A stretch of DNA of 64,000 nt. It comes from Mycolicibacterium sp. 018/SC-01/001. GTDB taxonomy: Bacteria; Actinomycetota; Actinomycetes; Mycobacteriales; Mycobacteriaceae. The stretch lies in contig NZ_VKAA01000001.1 in NCBI RefSeq assembly GCF_007096635.1, positions 1-64,000 on the forward strand. Direction: 5' to 3'. Each line of letters opens with the position of its first letter. The first letter of the stretch is position 1. This document shows positions 8,054 through 17,078 of this stretch, piece after piece. Both the position numbers and the translations under genes were made by a program. Under the pieces are notes generated by a model. It saw only the letters and a program-made list of their open reading frames with translations, was not told where the DNA came from and did not search any database.

Positions 8054-8520
8054 TGCACCACTCCGATCATCGTCACCACCGCGGCCGCCAGGCTCGTGAC
8101 CGTGCGCACGTGGTTCCACGAGGTCCAGCTCGTCAGATAGGACTGCCACACATCGGGCGTGGCGTTCGCCGCGTCGAGGCCGTCGTTGAGCGGGACGTTG
8201 GCCGCGACGGTGACGATCGCACCCGCGACACCGAGGGCGGCGCCGGCCAGGAGCCAACCACGGCCGGGCGCGGACGACCCCGTAGCCGCGAGCACCCCCG
8301 TCGCGACTGCCAGCAGCGCAGCCCCGAAGTACGCGAGCAGGAACACGGCGTTGGTCTGCGCGGCGGCGTTGATGCCGCGCATTGCCGCGATGGCCTCGCG
8401 GGGACCGGCTCGGTCGAGGCCGGCCATCACGAAGGTCGAGAAGACGAACATCATGCCGCCCGCCGCGGCGCTGGCCAGCGCCGAAGCGGACGAGACGACG
8501 GTCAGGGAGCTGTGAGTCAT
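8047..8520 (-). CDS. DUF1772 family four-helix membrane protein
   Basis: 157 residues from the ATG at 8520. Four hydrophobic helices and the conserved features of DUF1772/anthrone-oxygenase-like proteins: FVMAGLDR near residue 30, MRGINAAAQTNAVF in the second segment, VPLNDGLDAA and a Trp-rich W-x3-N-H-V-R-T near the C-terminus. The family occurs in many actinobacteria, often next to a regulator that controls it; here an AraC-type regulator is divergently transcribed 81 bases away. Substrate unknown. An in-frame start further upstream would run into the AraC gene and was not used. Confidence 0.82.
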   Translation of the reverse strand: MTHSSLTVVSSASALASAAAGGMMFVFSTFVMAGLDRAGPREAIAAMRGINAAAQTNAVFLLAYFGAALLAVATGVLAATGSSAPGRGWLLAGAALGVAGAIVTVAANVPLNDGLDAANATPDVWQSYLTSWTSWNHVRTVTSLAAAVVTMIGVVHQ

Positions 8521-8588
8521 GAGTTCAGTGCACCCTGACCCCGAAAGATGATCCATAGCTGAAAGCCGCAAAACCATCATCGAGCGTC

Positions 8589-8594
8589 TACGCT
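8589..8594 (+). promoter_or_regulatory. Probable -10 box of a leaderless promoter for the AraC-type gene
   Basis: TACGCT (TANNNT) ends seven bases before the ATG at 8602, with no ribosome binding site between. Confidence 0.45.
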
Positions 8595-8601
8595 GCGGGC
8601 C

Positions 8602-9522
8602 ATGGACGCACTTGCCGGCCTCCTGGACGGCGTCCGCGCCCGCGGCGCCTTCGTCTTGCGGATGCGCCTGGACCCGCCATGGTCGATGAGTGTCCGCGAC
8701 GAGGCGCCGCTGACGGTCATCTGCCAGACGCACGGCAGTGCGTTCCTCGTCTCCGGCGACGGCCGACCGCTCGAACTGAGAGCGGGGCAACTGGCTCTGA
8801 CCCGCGGCACCGTGCCCTATGTCTTCGCCGACGATCCCCGGACCCGACCGATGGTCGTCATCCATCCCGGTCAGCGCTGCACGACGGTGTCCGGGGAGGA
8901 CCTGAGTTTCGCGATGTCCCTGGGCGTGCGCACGTGGGGCAACAGCAGCACCGGCGCCTGCCGCTCGGTGATCGGCGCCTACGAGGGCTTCAGCATGGTC
9001 GGTGCGCGTCTGCTGGACGCGCTGCCACCGGTGGCAGTGCTTCCTGCGGACGCGTCATTGGTCGCGCTGCTGTCGCACGAGGCCGGCCGCGATGGCCCGG
9101 GCCAGGAGGCATACCTGGACCGACTGCTCGATCTGCTGCTGATCACCGCGGTGCGGACGTGGTTCGATCACCACGGCGAGGCGCCGGCATGGTGGCGGGC
9201 CGAACACGACGCGGTGATCGGTCCCGCCCTGAAATTGATGTACCGCAACCCTTCCCACCCGTGGACGGTCGGCCGGCTGGCCGACGCCGTCGGGTGCTCG
9301 CGAGCGGCGTTCGCCCGGCGGTTCACCGACCTCATCGGCGAGCCACCGATCGCGTTCCTGACCGGATGGCGGCTCGCACTGGCCGCAGACCTGCTGCGGT
9401 CCGGCGCAACGGTCGCCGCGGTGGCCCGCCAGGTGGGTTACGGCAGCCCGTTCGCACTGAGCACCGCGTTCAAGCGGGTGCACGGCGTGAGCCCGCAACA
9501 GCACCGCAGCGTCGCCGGATGA
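8602..9522 (+). CDS. AraC family transcriptional regulator with cupin_6 sensor
   Basis: 306 residues. The N-terminal ~180 residues form a cupin-type ligand domain of the AraC_binding_2/cupin_6 kind (LTVICQTHGSAFLVSGDG, LRAGQLALTRG). The C-terminal ~100 residues contain the two AraC helix-turn-helices (WTVGRLADAVGCSRAAFARR, then VAAVARQVGYGSPFALSTAF followed by the family-type KRVHGVSPQQHR). Divergent from the DUF1772 gene, which it may regulate; on its 3' side it is convergent with a carotenoid oxygenase gene two bases away. Confidence 0.92.
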   Translation: MDALAGLLDGVRARGAFVLRMRLDPPWSMSVRDEAPLTVICQTHGSAFLVSGDGRPLELRAGQLALTRGTVPYVFADDPRTRPMVVIHPGQRCTTVSGEDLSFAMSLGVRTWGNSSTGACRSVIGAYEGFSMVGARLLDALPPVAVLPADASLVALLSHEAGRDGPGQEAYLDRLLDLLLITAVRTWFDHHGEAPAWWRAEHDAVIGPALKLMYRNPSHPWTVGRLADAVGCSRAAFARRFTDLIGEPPIAFLTGWRLALAADLLRSGATVAAVARQVGYGSPFALSTAFKRVHGVSPQQHRSVAG

Positions 9523-9523
9523 C

Positions 9524-10837
9524 TCAGCCGGGTATCCAGTTGCCGTGGAATCCGTACGGAACCCGCTGCGGGAGGGCGATTCTGGCGACGGGAGAGCCGG
9601 TGAAGTCGGATGCGTCGATGATGACGAGATCGCTGCCGTCGCGCACCGGGTCGTAGACGTAGGCCAAATACCAGCCGCTGCTCTCGTCGGGGGCGCCATC
9701 GGCGGGTACGAACACCGCCTCACCGGGGCCGCCGGGCGACGCGTCGGTGCCGAATCGATGCTCCTGCGTCGCACCGGAGTCGAGGTCGTGGCGGATCAGG
9801 CTCGCGTCGGCGACCGTCACCGCATAGCGCGCCGGCAGCGTCACGAGCCGGTCGTCGATGCGCGGGAACTCGACCGCCCGGTCGTCGAGCTGCGCCTCGG
9901 TCACGGTGCCGCGCGCCATGTCGATGCGCCATGCCCACATCACCGCCTTGGGGCCGAAACCACCGTCCTCACGCCATAATTCGGGATAGCGCACCGCCTG
10001 CAGCAGCAGTCCGTCGTCGGTGTCGTAGGCGTTGACGACGTGGAACACGTAGCACGGCTCGATCTCGAGCCAGCGCACCTCCCCGAACGGATCGTCGCGG
10101 CGCAGAACGCCGAGCCGCGCCCCGTAGTCGTCCTCCCACCGGAACGGCATCGTGCCGCGCATCGCCGCCTCGAGGTTGAACACGACGGGAAGATCCATGA
10201 ACACAACGTGATTCGCGGTCAGCGCGAAATCGTGCATCATCGTCATCGCGGGGACGTCGACGGGCCGGTCGATGACCAGCGCCCCGGTTGCGTCGGCGCG
10301 ATGATAGGTGACATTGGGGCCGAGCAGGTTTCCGTAACCGAAGAAATGCATCTCACCGGTGGTCGGGCAGATCTTGGGATGCGCCGTCATCGCGTCGACG
10401 AGCTTGCCGCCGAAATCGTAGGCGCCGACGGTCTGCAGATCGTTGGTGATCTCGTACGGGAGCGAGGATTCCACGAGCGCGAGGGTCTTACCGGCGTGGT
10501 TGACGACGTGGGTGTTGGCGACACTGGAACGCAGGTTGCGGGTGCCGTCGGGGTTGTACACCCCGAACGGCTCGTCGAAGCTCTCGGTGCGTACCCACCG
10601 ATTGCGGTACCAGGCCGCCCGGCCGCCTTCGATGCGCACGCCGTGCACCATCCCGTCACCGGTGAACCAGTGTCCGCCCTCGGCCCGCGGGTTGGGGCCG
10701 TTGCGCAGATACCAGCCCAACAGCTCGGTGGGTATCGCGCCCTCGACCGGGAGGTCGAAAGCGGTGAGTTCCTCGGGGACGGGCGCGTAATTGCCGGTGC
10801 GGAACACGTCGACGGGCGCAGAGTCGGTGTCGGTCAT
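9524..10837 (-). CDS. Carotenoid cleavage oxygenase family protein
   Basis: 437 residues from ATG 10837 (a GTG at 10840 precedes it directly). A non-heme iron enzyme of the carotenoid/stilbene oxygenase family, which cleaves a conjugated or styryl double bond with O2. The four iron-binding histidines are visible in order: AHPKI, MMHDFAL, FHVVNAYD and, at the extreme C-terminus, YGFHGNW. The N-terminal YLRNGPNPR and HWFTGDGMVHG are family hallmarks. Length is slightly short of the usual 450-550. Mycobacteria have several paralogues; substrate cannot be told. Its upstream region is shared with the PadR gene and holds the CGATATATCG palindrome. Confidence 0.92.
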   Translation of the reverse strand: MTDTDSAPVDVFRTGNYAPVPEELTAFDLPVEGAIPTELLGWYLRNGPNPRAEGGHWFTGDGMVHGVRIEGGRAAWYRNRWVRTESFDEPFGVYNPDGTRNLRSSVANTHVVNHAGKTLALVESSLPYEITNDLQTVGAYDFGGKLVDAMTAHPKICPTTGEMHFFGYGNLLGPNVTYHRADATGALVIDRPVDVPAMTMMHDFALTANHVVFMDLPVVFNLEAAMRGTMPFRWEDDYGARLGVLRRDDPFGEVRWLEIEPCYVFHVVNAYDTDDGLLLQAVRYPELWREDGGFGPKAVMWAWRIDMARGTVTEAQLDDRAVEFPRIDDRLVTLPARYAVTVADASLIRHDLDSGATQEHRFGTDASPGGPGEAVFVPADGAPDESSGWYLAYVYDPVRDGSDLVIIDASDFTGSPVARIALPQRVPYGFHGNWIPG

Positions 10838-10890
10838 CACACCAGCCTGACACCTCTGTCCACCATCGACCGTTGCATCTCGATAGTTTC

Positions 10891-10900
10891 CGATATATCG
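10891..10900. promoter_or_regulatory. Palindrome CGATATATCG, candidate PadR operator
   Basis: A perfect 10-base palindrome, preceded 12 bases upstream by a related half (TCTCGATAG, 10878-10886). It lies between the divergent carotenoid oxygenase and PadR genes, 53 bases before the PadR ATG. AT-rich dyads of this kind are typical of autoregulated PadR genes. Confidence 0.45.
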
Positions 10901-10952
10901 TCAATGCATCGGAACACATCGAGTGTTCCTACCCACGACGTAAGGACATGAC

Positions 10953-11675
10953 ATGAACACCCCTTTCACCCCTCCCGAGCGCGGTTTCGGTTTCGGCTTC
11001 GGCCCTCATGGCTTCGGCCCCCACGGCGGCCCCCAGGACCGGCGCGCACTTCACGAACACCGCCGCCAGGCCCGCCGAGACTTCCGTGAGCACGTGCGCG
11101 AGCATCGTGGTCAGGCCGGCTTCGGCCCCTTCGCTCCCGGACCGGGCGGTCCCGGGTTCGGCCCCGGCTTCGGCTTCGGACCCGGTCCCTTCGGTTTCGG
11201 TGCCGGCGGTCGCGGCGGCGGACGGCGTGGCGGCGGCCGCGGCAAACGCGGCGACGTCCGCGCGGCCATCCTGGCCCTGCTCGCCGAGCGGCCGATGCAC
11301 GGCTACGAGATGATCCAGGAGATCGATGCCCGCAGCCAGCAGCTCTGGAAGCCCAGCCCCGGCTCGGTGTACCCCACCCTGCAGTTGCTCGTCGACGAAG
11401 GCCTGCTCGAGGCGACCGAGACGGAAGGCAGCAAGAAGCTCTTCGCGCTGACCGACGAGGGCCGCGCCGCGGCGGAGAAGATCGAGACCCCGCCGTGGGA
11501 GGAGATCACCTCAGGCGCCGATCCGGCGGCCATGGGCTTGCGCAGCGCAGTGGGCCAGCTGATGGGCGCGGTCGCCCAGTCGGCCCACGCCGCGACGAGT
11601 GAGCAGCAGCAGCGCATCGTGGAGATCCTCAACACGGCGCGACGCGAGATCTACCAGGTCCTCAGCGAGGACTGA
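10953..11675 (+). CDS. PadR family transcriptional regulator with Gly/Phe/His-rich N-terminal extension
   Basis: 240 residues. The C-terminal ~140 residues are a normal PadR winged helix: DVRAAILALLAERPMHGYEM, then SPGSVYPTLQLLVDEGLLEA and KKLFALTDEGR, plus a helical tail. The first ~95 residues are an unusual extension rich in Gly, Phe, Pro and His (GFGFGFGPHGFGPHGG, later FGPGFGFGPGPFGFG and RGGGRRGGGRGKRG) with an Arg/His helix between (HEHRRQARRDFREH). Such tails are seen in some actinobacterial PadR proteins. The tail might bind nucleic acid or metal, but nothing shows it. Followed by a perfect terminator hairpin. Confidence 0.88.
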   Translation: MNTPFTPPERGFGFGFGPHGFGPHGGPQDRRALHEHRRQARRDFREHVREHRGQAGFGPFAPGPGGPGFGPGFGFGPGPFGFGAGGRGGGRRGGGRGKRGDVRAAILALLAERPMHGYEMIQEIDARSQQLWKPSPGSVYPTLQLLVDEGLLEATETEGSKKLFALTDEGRAAAEKIETPPWEEITSGADPAAMGLRSAVGQLMGAVAQSAHAATSEQQQRIVEILNTARREIYQVLSED

Positions 11676-11684
11676 TCGGCATCG

Positions 11685-11725
11685 CCGGCGCGGTTTCTCC
11701 CGATTCGGGGATGAAACCGCGCCGG
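11685..11725 (+). terminator. Perfect 13-bp hairpin after the PadR gene
   Basis: Arms CCGGCGCGGTTTC (11685-11697) and GAAACCGCGCCGG (11713-11725) pair perfectly with a 15-base loop, ten bases after the PadR stop. No T-run follows, as is usual in mycobacteria. Confidence 0.75.
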
Positions 11726-11744
11726 TTCTGCGTCACTAGAGACC

Positions 11745-12617
11745 ATGCAGACTTTCAGCCTCGGCAACCACACTGTCGGCCGTGTCGGATTCGGCGCCAT
11801 GCAGCTGCCCGGACCGGGCGTGATGGGCCCGCCCCGCGACCACGACCAGGCCATCGCGGTCCTCAAGCGAGCCCTGGAGCTGGGCATCAACCACATCGAC
11901 ACCGCCGAGTTCTACGGCCCCAAAGTCGCCAACGAGCTGATCCGCGAAGCCCTGCACCCCTATCCCGAGAACCTCGCCCTGGTCAGCAAGGTCGGCGCCC
12001 GCCGCGACGAGGCCGGCAACTGGAATCCCGCTCAGCAGCCCGACGAGCTGCGCGCCGACATCGAACAGAACCTCGAAACCCTGGGCACCGACCGGATCGC
12101 CGCGGTCAACCTGCGCATCCACTCGGGGGATCCCAACAGCGTCGGGCCCGTCGACAAGGACCTGTTCCCCCGCCAGCTCGACGCGATGATCGCCGCGCGC
12201 GACGAGGGGCTGATCGAGGGCATCGGCTTGAGCAGCGTGTCCGAAGAACACCTGCGGATCGCGCTGGACAAGACCGAGATCGCCACCGTGCAGAACGCCT
12301 ACAACCTCGTCGACCGCAGCTCGCAGGCTGTCCTGGACCTGTGCACCGAACACGGCATCTCGTTCGTCCCGTTCTTCCCGCTGGGTTCGGCGTTCACCCC
12401 CGACAATCCCGTGCTCGGACATCCGGCCGTGCGCGCCGAAGCGGAGAAGCTGGGCCGCACGCCGGCGCAGATCGCACTGGCGTGGACGCTGACCGTGGCC
12501 CCCAACGTGCTGTTGATCCCCGGCACGTCGTCGGTGGCGCACCTGGAGGAGAACACCGCGGTCGCCGAGATCGAACTCGACGAGCACACGAAGCAGGCCC
12601 TCGACGCTGCGGCGTAG
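11745..12617 (+). CDS. Aldo/keto reductase
   Basis: 290 residues, NAD(P)H-dependent carbonyl reductase of the AKR superfamily. Tetrad residues: D and Y in HIDTAEFYGP (Asp, Tyr), K in LALVSKVGAR, and a His in NLRIHSGD. The C-terminal cofactor loop reads LIPGTSSVAHLEEN. A (beta/alpha)8 fold is implied. No obvious link to its neighbours (a PadR regulator upstream behind a terminator, and RF3 downstream). Substrate unknown. Confidence 0.9.
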   Translation: MQTFSLGNHTVGRVGFGAMQLPGPGVMGPPRDHDQAIAVLKRALELGINHIDTAEFYGPKVANELIREALHPYPENLALVSKVGARRDEAGNWNPAQQPDELRADIEQNLETLGTDRIAAVNLRIHSGDPNSVGPVDKDLFPRQLDAMIAARDEGLIEGIGLSSVSEEHLRIALDKTEIATVQNAYNLVDRSSQAVLDLCTEHGISFVPFFPLGSAFTPDNPVLGHPAVRAEAEKLGRTPAQIALAWTLTVAPNVLLIPGTSSVAHLEENTAVAEIELDEHTKQALDAAA

Positions 12618-12667
12618 ACGCGGCGATTCTTCGTTGCACCGTCGGCGGCAATACCATTGACGGCATC

Positions 12668-14290
12668 ATGACGACTTCCACCGCCGGCTCTCGGCCGGAC
12701 CAGTTGTCGGCCGAGGCGCAGCGCAGACGGACGTTCGCCGTCATCAGCCACCCCGACGCCGGCAAGTCCACGCTGACCGAGGCGCTGGTGCTGCACGCCA
12801 AGGCCATCACCGAGGCCGGCGCGATCCACGGCAAGGCCGGGCGCCGCTCGACCGTGTCGGACTGGATGGAGATGGAGAAGGCACGCGGCATCTCGATCAC
12901 CTCGACCGCGCTGCAGTTCCCGTACGTCACCAAGACCGGCAACACCTGTGTGATCAACCTGCTCGACACCCCGGGCCACGCCGATTTCTCCGAGGACACC
13001 TACCGCGTGCTGACCGCCGTGGATTCGGCGGTGATGCTCATCGACGCGGCCAAGGGTCTGGAACCGCAGACACTCAAGCTGTTCCAGGTGTGCCGCCACC
13101 GCCGCATCCCGATCATCACGGTGATCAACAAGTGGGACCGGCCGGGTCGGCACGCACTCGAGTTGATCGACGAGATCCAGACGCGCATCGGGCTCAAGCC
13201 GACGCCGTTGACGTGGCCGGTCGGGATTGCCGGCGACTTCAAAGGCGTGCTGGACCGCCGCACCGGAACCTACATCCGCTTCACCCGCACCGCGGGCGGT
13301 GCTACCGCCGCTCCCGAAGAACACATCCCCGCCGACAAGGCGCACGACGCCGCGGGCGTGGACTGGGACACCGCTGTCGAGGAGTCGGAGCTGCTCAGCG
13401 CCGACGACGCCGATTTCGACCCCGAGACGTTCCGTGACTGCACCTCCAGCCCGGTGCTGTTCACCTCCGCAGCACTGAACTTCGGGGTCAACCAGCTTCT
13501 CGACGTGCTCGCCGAGCTCGCACCACCGCCGGCCGGAGCGCTCGACGCCGACGGCCACCGGCGCGAGGCGACCGCGCCGTTCAGCGCGTTCGTGTTCAAG
13601 GTGCAAGCGGGGATGGATTCGGCGCACCGAGACCGAATCGCCTACGCGCGTGTGTGTTCGGGCACCTTCGAGCGCGGCGATGTGCTGACCCATGCGGCGA
13701 CGGGCAAGCCGTTCGTCACCAAGTACGCGCAGACGGTGTTCGGTCAGCAGCGCTCCACGTTGGACACGGCGTGGCCCGGCGACGTCATCGGCCTGGCGAA
13801 CGCACAAGCCCTGCGTCCGGGGGACACGCTGTATTCCGATGTGCCCGTGGTGTATCCGCCGATTCCGAGCTTCTCCCCCGAGTACTTCTCGGTCGCCCGG
13901 GGCAAGGATCCGAGCAAGCACAAGCAGTTCCGCAAAGGCATCGAGCAGTTGGACCAGGAAGGTGTGGTGCAGGTGCTGCGCTCGGATCGGCGCGGTGAGC
14001 AGGCGCCGGTACTGGCCGCGGTCGGGCCGATGCAGTTCGAGGTGGCCAGCCATCGGATGGCAGGAGAGTTCGGCGCCGCGATCTCGCTGGAACCGTTGTC
14101 CTACACCGTCGCTCGGATCACCGACGCCGAGGGCGCCGAGGTGCTGCAGAAGCTGGCCTCGGTCGAGGTGTTCACCCGCACCGACGGTGTGCTGCTCGCC
14201 GTGTTCTCCACAAAGTGGCGGCTGGAGAACGTGGCGCGGGAGAACCCCGACGTCACGCTGCGCTCGCTGGTCGCCGCCGGCGACAACTAG
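12668..14290 (+). CDS. prfC: Peptide chain release factor 3
   Basis: 540 residues from the ATG at 12668. The open frame runs upstream through the aldo/keto reductase gene in another register, which is a shadow. A translational GTPase that recycles RF1/RF2 from the ribosome after peptide release. The GTPase motifs are in place: G1 SHPDAGKSTLTE (about residues 33-44), G3 DTPGHADF, G4 NKWDRPG; the RF3-specific C-terminal domain follows (PSFSPEYFSVARGKDPSKHK; MQFEVASHRMAGEFGA). Length is typical. It ends in a long palindrome shared with convergent glpK. Confidence 0.96.
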   Translation: MTTSTAGSRPDQLSAEAQRRRTFAVISHPDAGKSTLTEALVLHAKAITEAGAIHGKAGRRSTVSDWMEMEKARGISITSTALQFPYVTKTGNTCVINLLDTPGHADFSEDTYRVLTAVDSAVMLIDAAKGLEPQTLKLFQVCRHRRIPIITVINKWDRPGRHALELIDEIQTRIGLKPTPLTWPVGIAGDFKGVLDRRTGTYIRFTRTAGGATAAPEEHIPADKAHDAAGVDWDTAVEESELLSADDADFDPETFRDCTSSPVLFTSAALNFGVNQLLDVLAELAPPPAGALDADGHRREATAPFSAFVFKVQAGMDSAHRDRIAYARVCSGTFERGDVLTHAATGKPFVTKYAQTVFGQQRSTLDTAWPGDVIGLANAQALRPGDTLYSDVPVVYPPIPSFSPEYFSVARGKDPSKHKQFRKGIEQLDQEGVVQVLRSDRRGEQAPVLAAVGPMQFEVASHRMAGEFGAAISLEPLSYTVARITDAEGAEVLQKLASVEVFTRTDGVLLAVFSTKWRLENVARENPDVTLRSLVAAGDN

Positions 14291-14291
14291 C

Positions 14292-14340
14292 GATTTCGGC
14301 GTGCTTGTCGTCGCTGAGCGACGACAAACACGCCGAAATC
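14292..14340. terminator. Bidirectional terminator palindrome between prfC and glpK
   Basis: 24-base arms, 14292-14315 (GATTTCGGCGTGCTTG...) and 14317-14340 (...CAAACACGCCGAAATC), pair with one mismatch around a one-base centre. It starts two bases after the prfC stop, and its last two bases are the first two of the glpK stop codon. Confidence 0.85.
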
Positions 14341-15856
14341 ACTCCACGTCGACCCAGTCGAGCGTGCGCGACACCGCCTTCTGCCAGCCTGCGTATCCTT
14401 CGGTGCGCTGCTCGTCGGACCAGTCCGGCGACCAGCGTTTGTCCTCTTGCCAATTCGCGCGCAGATCGTCGGCGCCCTCCCAGAACCCGACGCCGAGACC
14501 GGCGGCATAGGCCGCGCCCAGCGCGGTGGTCTCCGCGACGACGGGCTTGACGACGTCGACACCGAGCACGTCGGCCTGGATCTGCATGCACAGGTCGTTG
14601 GCGGTGATGCCGCCGTCGACCTTGAGCACCTCGAGGTGCACGCCGGAGTCGGCCTCCATGGCGTCGACGACGTCGCGGCTCTGGTAGCAGATCGCCTCGA
14701 GCGTCGCGCGTGCCACGTGCGCATTGGTGTTGTAGCGGGACAACCCGACGATCGCGCCGCGAGCATCCGAACGCCAGTACGGCGCAAAGAGTCCCGAGAA
14801 CGCGGGTACGAAGTAGACGCCGCCGTTGTCCTCGACCTGGCGGGCCAGCGACTCGCTCTGGGAGGCGCCGCTGATGATGCCGAGCTGGTCGCGCAGCCAC
14901 TGCACGGCCGAGCCCGTCACCGCGATCGACCCCTCCAGCGCGTACACGGGTTTCGACTCCCCGAACTGGTAGCAGACGGTCGTCAGCAGCCCGTTGTCGG
15001 AGCGGACGATCTTCTCCCCGGTGTTGAGCAGCAGGAAATTGCCTGTGCCGTAGGTGTTCTTGGCCTCGCCTTCGGAGAGGCAGACCTGACCGACCATCGC
15101 CGCCTGCTGGTCACCGAGGATGCCGGTGATCGGGATCTCGCCGTCGGCAGGTCCGGTGTCCAGTGTCATTCCGAACGGTTCGGTCACCGACGACGGCCGG
15201 ATCTCGGGCAACATCTGGCGCGGAATCCCGAAGAACGACAACAGTTCGTCGTCCCAGTCGAGCGTCTCCAGGTTCATCAGCATCGTGCGGCTGGCGTTCG
15301 TCACGTCGGTGACGTGCACACCCCCGCGGTGCCCCCCGGTGAGGTTCCACAGCACCCAGGTATCGGTGGTGCCGAAGATCGCGTCGCCCTTCTCGGCGTC
15401 GGCGCGTACACCGTCGACGTTGTCGAGAATCCACTGCACCTTGCCGCCGGCGAAGTAGGTGGCGGGTGGCAGTCCCGCCTTCCGGCGGATGATGTCGCCG
15501 CGCTCGTCGCGGTCGAGCGCCGAGGCGATGCGATCGGTGCGGGTGTCCTGCCACACGATGGCATTGTGGTATGGGCGTCCTGTTTTGCGGTTCCACACGA
15601 GCGACGTCTCGCGCTGATTGGTGATGCCCAGCGCCGCGAGATCGCCGGCGGACAGATTCGTCTTGTTCAGCGCCGTCGCCACCACCGAGCCGGTGCGCTC
15701 CCAGATCTCCACGGGGTTGTGCTCGACCCAGCCCGCGCGCGGCAGGATCTGCTCGTGTTCGAGTTGGTGCCGGCCCACTTCGGCGCCGTCGTGGTCGAAG
15801 ATCATGCACCGGGTGCTGGTCGTGCCCTGGTCGATTGCAGCGACGAAGTCGGCCAT
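14339..15856 (-). CDS. glpK: Glycerol kinase
   Basis: 505 residues, the usual length. Phosphorylates glycerol to glycerol 3-phosphate with ATP in the cytosol. FGGY-family signatures: the phosphate loop [12 protein letters not shown] at residues 8-19, [20 protein letters not shown], and the C-terminal [20 protein letters not shown] and [19 protein letters not shown]. Start is ATG at 15856. In the position of Rv3696c in M. tuberculosis. Neither a glpF nor a glpD gene is adjacent. Divergent from a small secreted-protein gene on the other side. Confidence 0.97.
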   Translation of the reverse strand: MADFVAAIDQGTTSTRCMIFDHDGAEVGRHQLEHEQILPRAGWVEHNPVEIWERTGSVVATALNKTNLSAGDLAALGITNQRETSLVWNRKTGRPYHNAIVWQDTRTDRIASALDRDERGDIIRRKAGLPPATYFAGGKVQWILDNVDGVRADAEKGDAIFGTTDTWVLWNLTGGHRGGVHVTDVTNASRTMLMNLETLDWDDELLSFFGIPRQMLPEIRPSSVTEPFGMTLDTGPADGEIPITGILGDQQAAMVGQVCLSEGEAKNTYGTGNFLLLNTGEKIVRSDNGLLTTVCYQFGESKPVYALEGSIAVTGSAVQWLRDQLGIISGASQSESLARQVEDNGGVYFVPAFSGLFAPYWRSDARGAIVGLSRYNTNAHVARATLEAICYQSRDVVDAMEADSGVHLEVLKVDGGITANDLCMQIQADVLGVDVVKPVVAETTALGAAYAAGLGVGFWEGADDLRANWQEDKRWSPDWSDEQRTEGYAGWQKAVSRTLDWVDVE

Positions 15857-15918
15857 TCGTCCATGATGGACTACGGGCCCCGGCTGATCGCCCGAACGCC
15901 GCGCCGGGGCAGGCTAGA

Positions 15919-16311
15919 GTGCGCGATAGCCGCGACGGAAAGGTGCCGCTCATCATCGCTGGACCTCGCCGCTTCACACTCGCCGCGATCGCAGCCTGCG
16001 CGGCCGCACCGCTGCTGTTCAGTGCAGCCGCCTCCGCCCAGCCCGCGCCCCCACCCGTCGATCCCCGGGCCGGATGCGAGTCCCCCGACTTCGGCGGTCT
16101 TTTCGTGGCCGTCACGGCGACGCACGCCGAATGCCGGTACATCGTGTCCGGCAGCTTCTACTGGGACAACTACGACGACGGCGTCTACACCGGGACCCTC
16201 GTCTACCGCGACGGGGCGAAGGTTCCGACCGAGCGCCCGCAGATCCCGGAGCAGTTCACGATGCCCGGCGGCGGGCCGCCGCCGGTGATCCCGTTCCAGG
16301 TGGCGCCCTGA
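15919..16311 (+). CDS. Small secreted protein, unknown function
   Basis: 130 residues from the GTG at 15919 (an in-frame GTG at 15943 would give a shorter signal peptide beginning PLIIAGPRRFTL). The N-terminus has a basic stretch, a hydrophobic core (TLAAIAACAAAPLLFSAAA) and a cleavage-type ASAQP. The mature ~85 residues contain two Cys (GCESP, AECRY) that may form a disulfide, an aromatic region (SFYWDNYDDGVYTG) and a Pro/Gly tail. Not recognised as a known domain. Its stop lies 32 bases before the methyltransferase ATG, so the two may be co-transcribed. Confidence 0.65.
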   Translation: MRDSRDGKVPLIIAGPRRFTLAAIAACAAAPLLFSAAASAQPAPPPVDPRAGCESPDFGGLFVAVTATHAECRYIVSGSFYWDNYDDGVYTGTLVYRDGAKVPTERPQIPEQFTMPGGGPPPVIPFQVAP

Positions 16312-16343
16312 TCACCGCGGCCCGGTCCGCGGGCGTCGAAGAC

Positions 16344-17078
16344 ATGCCGCGCGGCGGGCCGACGGCGTCCTGCCTGGACCGGCTGCTGGAAACGGACCGC
16401 CAGGAGTACCTGGACCGCGACGACGTCGACCCGAAGGTCAAGCGCAGCGTGATCCGCGCGCTCGACTGGACCGGCGACGTGTTCGGCAACCACGACCGGT
16501 TCGCGACGCTGGCGCTCGACCAGGTCGCCGACATCCCGGACCCGCGAATCCTCGAGCTCGGTGCCGGTCACGGCGCACTGTCGCGCCGGCTTCTCGAGTG
16601 GCACCCGTCGGCCCGGGTCACGGTCACCGACGTCGCCCCGGAATCCGTCGCGGCCATCGACGCCGAGCTCGGCGCGCATCCTCGCGCCACCGTCACGCAG
16701 ATGGACGCCACCGCTCTGGACGCCGACGACGGCGCATTCGACCTCGCCGTGTTCGCGCTGTCGTTTCACCACCTACCCCCGGAGCCGGCGGCGATGGTGC
16801 TCGCCGAGGGCACCCGGGTGGCCACCACGCTGCTGATCATCGACCTGCCCCGCCCGCCGGCGCCGCTGCACCTGGCACGCCTGGCGACCATGCTCCCGCT
16901 GGCGCTGTTCCTGCCGTTCGCCCATGACGGCGTGATCAGCTCGCTGCGTGCGTACAGTCCCTCGGCGCTGCGTGCGTTGGCCCGGCATGCCGACCCGGCG
17001 ATGCGGGTCGAGTTGCGCGGCGGGTGCTTCAGCCCGCAGGTGATGCTGGCGACGCGGGTGTCGTCGGCAGGCGACTGA
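16344..17078 (+). CDS. Class I SAM-dependent methyltransferase (Rv3699-like position)
   Basis: 244 residues from ATG 16344. Rossmann methyltransferase with motif I ILELGAGHGALSRRL (about residues 68-82), an acidic motif II (VTDVAPESVAAID), and a motif FDLAVFALSFHHLPPE typical of methyltransf_25/11. A hydrophobic stretch (LARLATMLPLALFLPF) may contact a membrane or lipid substrate. The last 50 bases overlap the convergent FHA-cyclase gene. Substrate unknown. Confidence 0.85.
   Translation: MPRGGPTASCLDRLLETDRQEYLDRDDVDPKVKRSVIRALDWTGDVFGNHDRFATLALDQVADIPDPRILELGAGHGALSRRLLEWHPSARVTVTDVAPESVAAIDAELGAHPRATVTQMDATALDADDGAFDLAVFALSFHHLPPEPAAMVLAEGTRVATTLLIIDLPRPPAPLHLARLATMLPLALFLPFAHDGVISSLRAYSPSALRALARHADPAMRVELRGGCFSPQVMLATRVSSAGD

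Noticed and set aside
11711..12667. N-terminal extension of the RF3 reading frame through the aldo/keto reductase gene
   Set aside because: The extension is Arg/Pro/His-rich shadow sequence. The ATG at 12668 gives a normal-length RF3 with its expected N-terminus.
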